DNA from: Bacillus horti
Lineage (GTDB): Bacteria; Bacillota; Bacilli; Caldalkalibacillales; JCM-10596
Assembly: GCF_030813115.1 (NCBI RefSeq)
Contig: NZ_JAUSTY010000016.1
Location: 52,920-116,919, forward strand
Direction of reading: 5' to 3'
DNA length: 64,000 nucleotides
Shown: positions 52,550 to 60,438 of the stretch, one piece after another
How positions within the stretch are numbered: the first letter of the stretch is position 1
How the letters are laid out: each line of letters starts with the position of its first letter
The notes under the pieces: model-generated
Database searches by the model: none
The model's input: only the letters and a program-made list of their open reading frames with translations
Told to the model about the DNA's origin: nothing
Made by a program: the position numbers and the translations under genes

Positions 52550-54298
52550 ATGAATAAAGAAGCCGTTCTTCATCATCCTTCATTCCAGTATGCATACGCT
52601 TGCACAAAAAACTCGATTCAGCTACGAATTCGCACTAAAAAATCTGATCTCCAGTCCATCTCTCTCCTATTTGGTGATGGATTTGACTGGCATGATGGGA
52701 AATGGAATTATCAGCAACAAGCTGTTACAAAAAACGGTTCCTGTGAGCTTTTTGATTATTGGGAGATTACATTGAATCCACCAAACCGCAGATTACGCTA
52801 TGCGTTTATTCTTGAATCCAAAGAGGAGCGTTTATTCTATTGTGAAAAAGGGTTTTATACAGATGTGATTTATGATCCAGGCTACTATTTCTGCTTCCCA
52901 TTTTTACATGAGCATGAAGAATTCCAAACACCTGATTGGGTTAAGGATACGATTTGGTATCAGATTTTCCCTGAACGTTTTGCTAACGGAAATTCCTCTA
53001 ATGATCCTGAGGACACTCTTGCATGGAACAGCGCTGATCCAACACCAACAAATCATTTTGGTGGGGACATTGAAGGAATCACCGCTCATTTAGATTATTT
53101 ACAGGAGCTTGGCATTAACGGAATCTATTTAACCCCGATCTTTAAAGCGTATTCAAATCATAAATATGACACAATCGATTATCTTGCCATAGATCCTAAT
53201 TTTGGTGATGAAGCAGCTTTTAAGACAATGGTAGAGGAATGTCATAAACGCGGAATCCGAGTTATGCTTGATGCTGTTTTTAACCATTCAGGCTTCTATT
53301 TCCCTCCTTTTCAGGATGTGCTTGAAAAAGGTGAGAAATCTAAATATAAAGATTGGTTCCACATTCATGAATTCCCTATCCAGACAGAGCCTAAAGCCAA
53401 TTACCATACGTTTGCCTTCACTCCTTTCATGCCAAAGTTAAATACGGCTCATCCAGAGGTGAAGGAATATTTACTTAACGTAGCCACTCATTGGATTGAA
53501 AAATACGACATTGATGGCTGGCGACTAGATGTAGCCAACGAGGTTGATCATGAGTTTTGGAGAGAATTTCGAAAAGCAGTTAGAAGCGTAAAAGAGGATG
53601 TCTACATCCTTGGTGAGCTTTGGCACGACTCAACACCTTGGCTGTATGGAGATCAATTTGATTCCGTTATGAACTACCCGTTTCAAACAAACGTACTCGA
53701 CCTATTCGTCCGGGATCGTTTAACACCAAAACAATTTAAAGAAAAAATGACTAGTGTCTATTACATGTATCCAAAGCCTATTACAGAAGTTCTTTTCAAC
53801 CTGGTAGGAAGCCATGACACTCCACGTATCCTGACCGAATGTAAGGATAGTGTAGAAGACGTAAAGCTGATTTTAACCTTACTTTTAACCTATGAAGGTA
53901 GTCCTTGTATCTACTATGGAGACGAAATCGGTTTAACTGGCGGAATGGACCCTGGTTGCAGGAAATGTATGCCTTGGGATGAAGCAGAGTATAATCTTGA
54001 TCTGCTAGATCATACGAAAAAACTAATAGCTCTACGTAAAAGAGAAGGGCTTTTGAGGAATCAAGGCACGTTAACATGGATGGAGCATGAAGGTCTACTC
54101 CTATTTAAAGTTACTGAAGAAGAAAAATCTATATATGTGCTAATCAACCCAACACTAGATGAGCAGCATGTTACTCTAGAAGCTTCTGATGGTCATACTC
54201 AATGGCACGATGAGTGGCAGAATAAAGCATATGCAACTACCGCATCCGTTCAGGTTACCGTACCTAAAAAGCAGTTTGCTATTCTGTCCAGTAAATAG
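52550..54298 (+). CDS. GH13 cyclomaltodextrinase/neopullulanase
   Basis: The 582-residue enzyme has the N-terminal immunoglobulin-like domain of this subfamily (about residues 1-120) and a GH13 barrel with nucleophile Asp327 (GWRLDVANE), acid/base Glu356 (ILGELWHD) and Asp423 (VGSHDTPR). These lie within one residue of the published positions for neopullulanase and TVAII (328, 357, 424). There is no signal peptide, so it works on imported dextrins or cyclodextrins. The start is the ATG after AAGGAGA; a longer frame lacks a site. It is divergent from malE and shares its control region. Confidence 0.94.
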   Translation: MNKEAVLHHPSFQYAYACTKNSIQLRIRTKKSDLQSISLLFGDGFDWHDGKWNYQQQAVTKNGSCELFDYWEITLNPPNRRLRYAFILESKEERLFYCEKGFYTDVIYDPGYYFCFPFLHEHEEFQTPDWVKDTIWYQIFPERFANGNSSNDPEDTLAWNSADPTPTNHFGGDIEGITAHLDYLQELGINGIYLTPIFKAYSNHKYDTIDYLAIDPNFGDEAAFKTMVEECHKRGIRVMLDAVFNHSGFYFPPFQDVLEKGEKSKYKDWFHIHEFPIQTEPKANYHTFAFTPFMPKLNTAHPEVKEYLLNVATHWIEKYDIDGWRLDVANEVDHEFWREFRKAVRSVKEDVYILGELWHDSTPWLYGDQFDSVMNYPFQTNVLDLFVRDRLTPKQFKEKMTSVYYMYPKPITEVLFNLVGSHDTPRILTECKDSVEDVKLILTLLLTYEGSPCIYYGDEIGLTGGMDPGCRKCMPWDEAEYNLDLLDHTKKLIALRKREGLLRNQGTLTWMEHEGLLLFKVTEEEKSIYVLINPTLDEQHVTLEASDGHTQWHDEWQNKAYATTASVQVTVPKKQFAILSSK

Positions 54299-54662
54299 TG
54301 CTAACTCTGTAAATACTAACGTACATGAGTTGAGTGCCTTGGACCAGTTATGTTGCACTCCATAAATTCTAATTGAACGTACTTACGTTCACCTTAAACC
54401 TGCTAATTTCACAGAGTTTCGAAAGATTTAAGTTTATAAATGATTTAAGTGCAAAAATACATCTTACTCTAGCTATGTTGAATAGATTGAGCCACTATAG
54501 TGCAAAAATACACTTATTTTCTCATTTGAAGAGCAAATTGAGCTATTTCTTGAGAATGAAGTGTATTTTTGCATTTGAATACTCATATTTGTTAAATTTG
54601 TAGTCATTTAAGTGTATTTTTGCATTTGATTTGATTTTACCCCCTTTTCAACACATGATTGT
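54299..54662. other. repeat-rich intergenic region between convergent genes
   Basis: The 364-bp gap between the cyclomaltodextrinase (+) and VOC (-) genes holds repeat locus C and, at 54369-54396, one more unit-like palindrome (CTAATTGAACGTA...CACCTTAAA) resembling the units of locus B. I see no gene. Confidence 0.6.
54447..54627. repeat. four-unit palindromic intergenic element, locus C
   Basis: Loop octamers are at 54452-54459 and 54503-54510 (both CAAAAATA) and at 54564-54571 and 54615-54622 (both TATTTTTG, the exact reverse complement). Each is flanked by AGTG/CACT-type arms. Spacings are 51, 61 and 51 bp, as in locus A. Units 2 and 3 share a 15-bp complementary core (TGCAAAAATACACTT). 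Confidence 0.78.
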
Positions 54663-55052
54663 CTATCTATCAAAGATCAGTTCTCCAAGAATTGTCTCTA
54701 TACGTTTTCTTTCTTCGTCCTTGTCTACGTGCTCAAATAATCTAATACGATTCCCCCACGGATCGGCGAAGGTCCCCCACATAACGGGAACCTCAGATCT
54801 CGAGTGGATGTCAAAATCATCAATTTCAAGCTCTTTTAACAATCTATCTTTTTCAGCTTTAAGATCAGTTACCCCTATTCTCAATGGTCCATTACCTTCC
54901 GAAGGAATTCCTTCAGCAACCTGTAACCAACACCCAGGAATGAGTTCCCACTCTGCAACCCCTTCATGAGGGATAAAATCAGGCCTTCTATTCAATAGAA
55001 TTTCGTACCATCTCTGCCCTTCTGCCATATACTCTTGTAAAGTGAAGCGCAC
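54663..55052 (-). CDS. VOC-family (glyoxalase/bleomycin-resistance fold) protein
   Basis: The 129-residue protein is a single VOC domain: an early helix with EGQRWYEILLNRRPDF, then AEWELIPGCWLQVAEG, LRIGVTDLKAEKDRLL and the closing VMWGTFADPWGNRIRLFE. The substrate is unknown. Translation probably begins at a GTG; the first strand is short, as in relatives of this subfamily. It is convergent with the cyclomaltodextrinase gene across repeat locus C. Confidence 0.78.
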   Translation of the reverse strand: MRFTLQEYMAEGQRWYEILLNRRPDFIPHEGVAEWELIPGCWLQVAEGIPSEGNGPLRIGVTDLKAEKDRLLKELEIDDFDIHSRSEVPVMWGTFADPWGNRIRLFEHVDKDEERKRIETILGELIFDR

Positions 55053-55157
55053 TTCATTTCACTGAAAAATGGATGTTTAGTATTAAGTTATCACCTATAC
55101 CAACTGTTAATAGCATTCATATATTAAAACTAACTCTTAGAAAAGGAGGTGCATTCG

Positions 55158-55625
55158 TTGTCAATAAGCACATTATGCAGAGAATTCGCCGCTATACTTG
55201 AAGCAACACCATCTCAATCCAATGGAGTTTGTCTTGCACAAGCATTCCGGACTAATATTCGTCCGACGATTTTGGGAAGAAAATCAAGATCACCTTTAAC
55301 CATTCCACAATTTCACTCTTTTGAGAATCTTGATAGAAATGGACGTGCCCTATGCCTAGGTGAAACGGTCATTCTTACCGCAGAAATCAATCCGTTTATT
55401 TCTAAGCTTAGAAAACATGGAATCTTAGTAACGGCACTTCATAATCACTGGTTATTTGCGAATCCTAACATCTGGTATATTCACTATGAAAAAATTGAAA
55501 GACCTTTAACTTTTGCAAGAGCTGTCAGAGATGCAAAAACTGTATTAACAAGAAGAATTGTCAAACCACTAAGAATTGTCAGAGCAAAAAAAGTTAACAA
55601 ATTAAAAAGAATTGTCAAAGCATAG
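55158..55625 (+). CDS. DUF1259 (LppY/LpqO-like) protein
   Basis: The 155-residue protein contains the DUF1259 signature GETVILTAEINPFISKLRKHGI followed by VTALHNHWL and a late IHYE. Most relatives are secreted, but no signal peptide is seen here. The start is taken as TTG eight bases after AAGGAGG. The C-terminal 24 residues are very basic and are encoded by three copies of AAGAATTGTCA (55553, 55571, 55607), a local repeat expansion. Function unknown; monocistronic with its own terminator. Confidence 0.8.
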   Translation: MSISTLCREFAAILEATPSQSNGVCLAQAFRTNIRPTILGRKSRSPLTIPQFHSFENLDRNGRALCLGETVILTAEINPFISKLRKHGILVTALHNHWLFANPNIWYIHYEKIERPLTFARAVRDAKTVLTRRIVKPLRIVRAKKVNKLKRIVKA

Positions 55626-55649
55626 CAATTCACACGATGCTAAACAAAT

Positions 55650-55671
55650 CTAGGGGCACCGCCCCTTTTTT
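55650..55671 (+). terminator. terminator of the DUF1259 gene
   Basis: GGGGC and GCCCC pair around ACC (55653-55665) and are followed by TTTTTT, 25 bp after the stop codon. The stem is short but GC-rich. Confidence 0.82.
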
Positions 55672-55691
55672 CTATAACTATTAAGTAGATT

Positions 55692-56330
55692 TTATCCCTG
55701 AACTGCCTCTTTAAATCGCTTGGCTAATTGAGTTAATCCATCCCAATCATTGTTTTGAATCAAAACTTTATCCATTAATGAACCGCCAACACCGACAGCA
55801 TGTACACCCGCTTTTACATATTCAGCAATGTTGCTTAAGTCGATGCCACCAGTTGTCATAAGAGGAATATGAGATAGAGGTCCTTTTACATCCTTAATGA
55901 ATTTTGGACCTAAGGTAGTAATCGGGAAAATCTTAACCATATCTGCTCCCCACTGCATAGCCTGCCACATTTCCGTAGGTGTGTATACACCAGGGACGAC
56001 TAATGAAGACGTTTCTTTAACATGATCAACAACCTCTTTATTTAAAATGGGAGAAACAATAAAGTCTGCCCCTGCCTCCAAAGCTTCCTTTGCTTCCTCT
56101 ACACTTAGAACCGTTCCTGCACCAACAAAAGCTTCCTGTCCAAAGCGTTCCTTTGACTCCTTAATGAGCTTTAAAGCGTTCTGTGAATCAAGTGTAATTT
56201 CAATCCCTGTAACTCCTCCAGCTACAAGAGCTGAGACGAGAGGGATTACCTTATCAGGATCAATTTTACGAATGACGGCTACAACCTGTGCATCCTTTAA
56301 CGACTGAATCTTCTCTTCTCTAGTTAGCAT
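55692..56330 (-). CDS. eda: KDPG/KHG aldolase
   Basis: The 212-residue class I aldolase cleaves 2-keto-3-deoxy-6-phosphogluconate to pyruvate and glyceraldehyde 3-phosphate. The Schiff-base Lys lies in GADMVKIFP; other family parts are AVIRKIDPDK, GIEITLDS, FVGAGTVLS, PGVYTPTE and MTTGGIDLSN. The start is the ATG ten bases after AAGGAG; the first in-frame ATG is too close to it. It follows kdgK by 28 bp and ends the operon. Confidence 0.94.
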   Translation of the reverse strand: MLTREEKIQSLKDAQVVAVIRKIDPDKVIPLVSALVAGGVTGIEITLDSQNALKLIKESKERFGQEAFVGAGTVLSVEEAKEALEAGADFIVSPILNKEVVDHVKETSSLVVPGVYTPTEMWQAMQWGADMVKIFPITTLGPKFIKDVKGPLSHIPLMTTGGIDLSNIAEYVKAGVHAVGVGGSLMDKVLIQNNDWDGLTQLAKRFKEAVQG

Positions 56331-56358
56331 TTCTATCATTCTCCTTTCACTCTACTTT

Positions 56359-57324
56359 TTAGCGATCAATAATCTCTCTTTCTCCTAGCTGTGCTAATAC
56401 CTCTTCATAATACGGTAAGCCTTCATTATCTCCCATAACACTAACAACCATTGATCCAACCATATTAGCGAAGGTTAGAATTTTTTCAAGAGTCCACCCC
56501 TGAGTCACTCCATATATAAATCCAGCATCAAAGCCATCACCTGCACCGACAGTGTCTACTACCTTTCTTGGTGGGAAGGCAGGTAGCTCTATCACTTCAC
56601 TACCTTTGGCACCAACGGCTCCTTCAGCTCCATTTTTTATCGCAATATATTGGATATTGAACTCTTCTTGGAACGTCTTAATAATACTCTTTGTATCTGA
56701 AACTCCGATTAAAATTTCTGCTTCGTCCTGCCCCGTAAGGATTATATCTACATATGGGAGGAAACTGCGTAACACTTCACGTGCTCTATCCTTAGACCAC
56801 ATTTTCAAGCGAATGTTTGGATCAAAGGAAACGAGAACTTCATTTTCCTTGGCCACTTCAATGGCTCTTCTAATAATCTCAACATTTTGCGGATCAATAG
56901 AAGGAAATACCCCTGAAACATGAAGAATTTTAGCTTGCTTTATGAATTCAGGATCAATAGAATCTGGAGTCATCGTTGATGTAGGAGAAGATTTTCTATA
57001 GTAAAAAGTCCTGCCCGAACCGTCCTCCATAATTTCTTTGAAATTAAGGGATGTAGGGTAGCCGTCAACCAGCTCAACCTGAGAAACGTTAACTCCCTCA
57101 CCACGCATCGTATTGTAGATATGCTTACCAAACTCATCATTTCCTAGGCGACTGATCCATCCAGCCTCAAGGCCAAGTCGTGCACAGCCTAAAGCAAAAT
57201 TCAGTTCAGCTCCCCCTATTTTACGCTCAAACTCCTGAACAAAACGCATCGGTCCCTTTGCCTTAGGATTCATCGTGATCATTCCATCACCAATCGTAAT
57301 AACATCTAATTCCCGTTTACTCAT
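56359..57324 (-). CDS. kdgK: 2-keto-3-deoxygluconate kinase (PfkB family)
   Basis: The 321-residue PfkB-type sugar kinase has the N-terminal GGAELNFALGCARLG motif and the C-terminal DTVGAGDGFDAGF motif with the catalytic Asp. Its pairing with a KDPG aldolase and a LacI regulator defines it as KdgK rather than fructokinase. It phosphorylates KDG from pectin or glucuronate breakdown. It lies 15 bp after the regulator gene on the same strand. Confidence 0.92.
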   Translation of the reverse strand: MSKRELDVITIGDGMITMNPKAKGPMRFVQEFERKIGGAELNFALGCARLGLEAGWISRLGNDEFGKHIYNTMRGEGVNVSQVELVDGYPTSLNFKEIMEDGSGRTFYYRKSSPTSTMTPDSIDPEFIKQAKILHVSGVFPSIDPQNVEIIRRAIEVAKENEVLVSFDPNIRLKMWSKDRAREVLRSFLPYVDIILTGQDEAEILIGVSDTKSIIKTFQEEFNIQYIAIKNGAEGAVGAKGSEVIELPAFPPRKVVDTVGAGDGFDAGFIYGVTQGWTLEKILTFANMVGSMVVSVMGDNEGLPYYEEVLAQLGEREIIDR

Positions 57325-57339
57325 TCAGTGACTCTCCCT

Positions 57340-58386
57340 TCATAATGACCTATTTTCACCACATGAATCTCTGAGTTTCATAGTGGCTGTGAACTCATAT
57401 TTCAATTGAGCTGGTCTTTTCTTTTCTGAGATATGCCCTAGTAAAAGCTCCGCCGCCTTCCGTCCCATTTGAAAAGCTGGCTGAGAGATGGTTGAAATCG
57501 TTGGCTGGAAAAGGTCGGCATACTCAACTTCATCAAAGGTGATAAAGGCTAACTCATCAGGAACCTTGATCCCTTTACTTTTTACAAACTTTAATGTCTC
57601 TAAAAGAAGAAAGTCATTTCCAATCACTAATGCTGTTGGTCTTTGTTTTAGTGTAAACATATTTTCTAAGACAGCCATAGCATTAGCTTTAGTCACTTCC
57701 TTCATCCAAATATAATCATGCTCTACCTCATGTTGTTCCATAGCGTATAGATAACCATCCACTCTTTCACGACGAACACTAATATTAAGTGGACCCGTTA
57801 GCATTCCAATACTGCGATGACCCTGCTGCAACAGATGAGCTACCGCCCCTCTAGCCGCTTCAAAATTGTTCAAAACAACAGCAGGTATGTCGATATCCGC
57901 AATAGTCCGATCAAGAAAAACAACTGGATAGCCCTGCTGCACAAGCTCAGCATAAAGCTCCGTATTCCCTTCCGTTGGGATAGCAATAATCCCATCTACC
58001 TGCTTAGCGCGGAGCATATCAATATAGCTTCGTTCTTTATCTGGCTGATCATCCGCATTACAGATAATAGCCTGGTAGCCTCGCTCTTGGCATAAATCCT
58101 CTATAGCGCGACTAACCTGTGTAGAAAAATGGTGAAGAATATTGGCTACAATAATTCCTATCGTTAGTGTTCTCTTCTGCTTTAAACTCTTAGCAATATA
58201 ATTTGGTGTATAGCCTAGCTCCTTAATCGCTAATTCAATTTTCCCCTTCGTTTTACTACTCATATATTCGTAGCGTTTATTCATATACTGAGAAACCGTA
58301 CTTTTGGAAACCCCAGCTTCATGAGCTACATCTGCAATCGTTGGTTTTTTTATGGATAAGCCCTCCTTTACTTCGAGTGACTTCAA
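57340..58386 (-). CDS. kdgR: LacI-family regulator of the KDG genes
   Basis: The repressor has a LacI helix-turn-helix (PTIADVAHEAGVSKSTVSQYM) and a sugar-binding effector domain, 348 residues from the TTG used here. That TTG has no visible ribosome binding site. A strong AAGGAGGG (58361-58368) instead sits seven bases before an ATA codon (58353-58351), whose frame begins directly with KKPTIADVA, the usual LacI N-terminus. Either ATA is the true start, or an ATG has mutated or been misread. It heads the kdgR-kdgK-eda operon. Confidence 0.87.
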   Translation of the reverse strand: MKSLEVKEGLSIKKPTIADVAHEAGVSKSTVSQYMNKRYEYMSSKTKGKIELAIKELGYTPNYIAKSLKQKRTLTIGIIVANILHHFSTQVSRAIEDLCQERGYQAIICNADDQPDKERSYIDMLRAKQVDGIIAIPTEGNTELYAELVQQGYPVVFLDRTIADIDIPAVVLNNFEAARGAVAHLLQQGHRSIGMLTGPLNISVRRERVDGYLYAMEQHEVEHDYIWMKEVTKANAMAVLENMFTLKQRPTALVIGNDFLLLETLKFVKSKGIKVPDELAFITFDEVEYADLFQPTISTISQPAFQMGRKAAELLLGHISEKKRPAQLKYEFTATMKLRDSCGENRSL

Positions 58387-58451
58387 AATGACATTTTATT
58401 AAAAGCAGTACATATCATAGTATTGTAAATCCAAAATATCACTTTAATTAA

Positions 58452-58478
58452 CTAAAACGATTTAGTAAACCGATTTAG
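58452..58478. promoter_or_regulatory. tandem LacI-type operators upstream of kdgR
   Basis: Two adjacent CG-centred palindromes, CTAAAACGATTTAG (58452-58465) and GTAAACCGATTTAG (58465-58478), share one base. They lie 66-92 bp upstream of the kdgR reading frame and probably mediate autoregulation of the kdg operon. Confidence 0.62.
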
Positions 58479-58598
58479 TTTTATTATAAAGAAAAAAAAA
58501 CAGTTCATCAATCATTTGTTTGTTTTCTCTTCTTTATCTTTATTAATTTCAATACTATGAAATAAGAATGCTTTTCACAAAATCGTTCAGCCTCATCA

Positions 58599-59039
58599 TT
58601 ACTTCTCTTTATGACTTAGATTAACCCCATTCTTCTGTAATCTAGCTGAAATTAGATCCTTTAATCTCGCTTTATGACTATCCACCCAGGAGGAATTAAG
58701 CCGATCAATGGCCTCTACTCGTAGCTTATCTAGCTTTTGCTTCGTAGACTTATATTTAGACACATAAAATAATGTCATTGAATAAAGAACAATGTTCCCT
58801 ACGACTAGGAAAAAAGCAAACGAATCCTCCAGCAATAGAATAAAAATCCTTTCAAAGGACTGATTGGCTGGAAGCAAAATTTGACTATACAAATACAACC
58901 CAAAAGATAATAAAAGCAAGCCCAAACAAATAGCAACAACTCTTGCTTTAAGTAAATAGACTTGCTTTACCTGATGATGCTCTAACAGTTTAGAGAGCAT
59001 CTGTTTCGTATCTCTTGAGATAGCTATATCGTCCCACAT
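58599..59039 (-). CDS. ypbF: DUF2663 membrane protein (YpbF-like)
   Basis: The 146-residue protein has two membrane helices (about residues 33-52 and 69-92) between charged, probably cytoplasmic ends, with a Lys/Arg-rich C-terminus. This is the pattern of DUF2663/YpbF, a Bacillus family of unknown role. It lies near ypvA here, as both do in the B. subtilis yp region, which supports the assignment. Confidence 0.75.
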   Translation of the reverse strand: MWDDIAISRDTKQMLSKLLEHHQVKQVYLLKARVVAICLGLLLLSFGLYLYSQILLPANQSFERIFILLLEDSFAFFLVVGNIVLYSMTLFYVSKYKSTKQKLDKLRVEAIDRLNSSWVDSHKARLKDLISARLQKNGVNLSHKEK

Positions 59040-59086
59040 ACTAATCCCCCCTGTCCTAAATGTATGTCCAAGGAGTATGGGCTATG

Positions 59087-59353
59087 CTATTTGCGCTTGA
59101 AGTTCGAGCCTTTTTTCTCTCTTAGCTGCTCTAGCTTAGTGGCAATCCTCTGTTTCGATTCCACTGTTTTCTTCATATCCTTCTCAACATGAATTCGCTT
59201 TTCTCCATCAAAAGTGACAATGAGCCATGAGCCTTCAAAAACATCAGATGGGAGCTCTTCAATGGGTACAATTAATTCTTCCTGCTCATCGACTAGCAGG
59301 ACAGCAAGGCGCTGATCAACAATTCTATCAATGACTCCAGATTTCTTCATCAT
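59087..59353 (-). CDS. DUF3006 protein
   Basis: The 88-residue protein has the DUF3006 pattern: GVIDRIVDQRLAVLLVDEQEELIVPIEELP, a small beta-barrel, then a charged coiled tail. DUF3006 genes typically follow a ComEC-like MBL-fold hydrolase gene, as here (28 bp after it). The function is unknown; the pairing suggests a shared role in processing an extracytoplasmic or nucleic-acid substrate. GGGGGAT precedes tandem ATG codons. Confidence 0.8.
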   Translation of the reverse strand: MMKKSGVIDRIVDQRLAVLLVDEQEELIVPIEELPSDVFEGSWLIVTFDGEKRIHVEKDMKKTVESKQRIATKLEQLREKKGSNFKRK

Positions 59354-59381
59354 GTCCTATCCCCCATTTCGGAATTTAAAT

Positions 59382-60401
59382 TTAATTCTCCGTCTCTAAG
59401 GTGTAGGTTTGTCCGTCTGTATTAATTATAATCGTACCCGAAAAATCTGTTCCGTAATACTCAATGTTAAGTTGTTCTAGGCGATCAATTACCTCATTAT
59501 GAGGATGTCCATAGCTGTTATCCTTACCCGCCGAGTAAATGGCTATTTTAGGATTTACCCTTTGTAAAAATTCTTCCGTATTAGATGTTGAACTTCCATG
59601 ATGCCCTAGATGAAAAATGTCTGCCTGAAGTGGTAGCCCACTCCTCAGCATTTCCTCCTCCATTCCTTCCTCAGCATCTCCGGTAAACAAGAAGCTGACC
59701 TCTCCATAGTCAATTCGCATCGAAATCGACGATTCATTCAAATCTCCAATCAATTCCTTTGGACTGACAACTGTGATCGTCAGGTCTCCGACTTGAAACT
59801 CTTCACCTGCTCTTGGTTCATAATAGTCTGCACTAGACCTAGCAATGGCATCAAGCGCATCCTCAAACGTTTTCGAGGTATGCGGCTCTCCAGACATCCA
59901 AACCTCTCGAACATCAAAACCATTCATTATAGCCGCTAACTGTCCGATATGATCCGCATGAGCATGTGTACCCACGACAAGATCGATTTCCTTTATCCCT
60001 TGCTCTCTGAGGTAATTGATCGTCTCCTGTCCATCATGGCGACCTGTGTCTATGAGCATAGTAGCCTCCGAGCTCACTAGGAGAGTAGCATCTCCCTGCC
60101 CTACGTCAATATAATGAACCATTAGCTCTCCATCTGGAATAGGCCGATGAACAACAGAGGTTTCATTTTGCTCCGTTAGTCCAGCTACTAACCATGCTTC
60201 AAGTCTCTGCCCTAGCTCTGATTTGTCAGCAAATTGTCCAAAGCCGATACTTAAAGCTACGATAACGATATAATAAACGGTTAATTTCTTCCTAGTCGGC
60301 TTCTTTCCCCACTTTAAGATAGCTTTGGGATTTACTAACCCGATGGCCCAGCCCAGCGTTGCGATAAAAAGTAAAAGTGCGCTAATATCCTGTAATTCCA
60401 T
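59382..60401 (-). CDS. ComEC-C-terminal-like MBL-fold hydrolase
   Basis: The 339-residue protein has one or two N-terminal membrane segments (about residues 5-25 and 40-60) and a metallo-beta-lactamase domain. Its metal motifs are VGTHAHADHIGQ, FTGDAEEG and LGHHGSSTS with the final SYGHPH. The domain matches the nuclease-like C-terminal part of ComEC without its channel. It is probably secreted or anchored with the active site outside. It is coupled with DUF3006. Confidence 0.88.
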   Translation of the reverse strand: MELQDISALLLFIATLGWAIGLVNPKAILKWGKKPTRKKLTVYYIVIVALSIGFGQFADKSELGQRLEAWLVAGLTEQNETSVVHRPIPDGELMVHYIDVGQGDATLLVSSEATMLIDTGRHDGQETINYLREQGIKEIDLVVGTHAHADHIGQLAAIMNGFDVREVWMSGEPHTSKTFEDALDAIARSSADYYEPRAGEEFQVGDLTITVVSPKELIGDLNESSISMRIDYGEVSFLFTGDAEEGMEEEMLRSGLPLQADIFHLGHHGSSTSNTEEFLQRVNPKIAIYSAGKDNSYGHPHNEVIDRLEQLNIEYYGTDFSGTIIINTDGQTYTLETEN

Positions 60402-60438
60402 CTATGCCTGTTTCCCCTCTGTTTATCATGATGATGTC

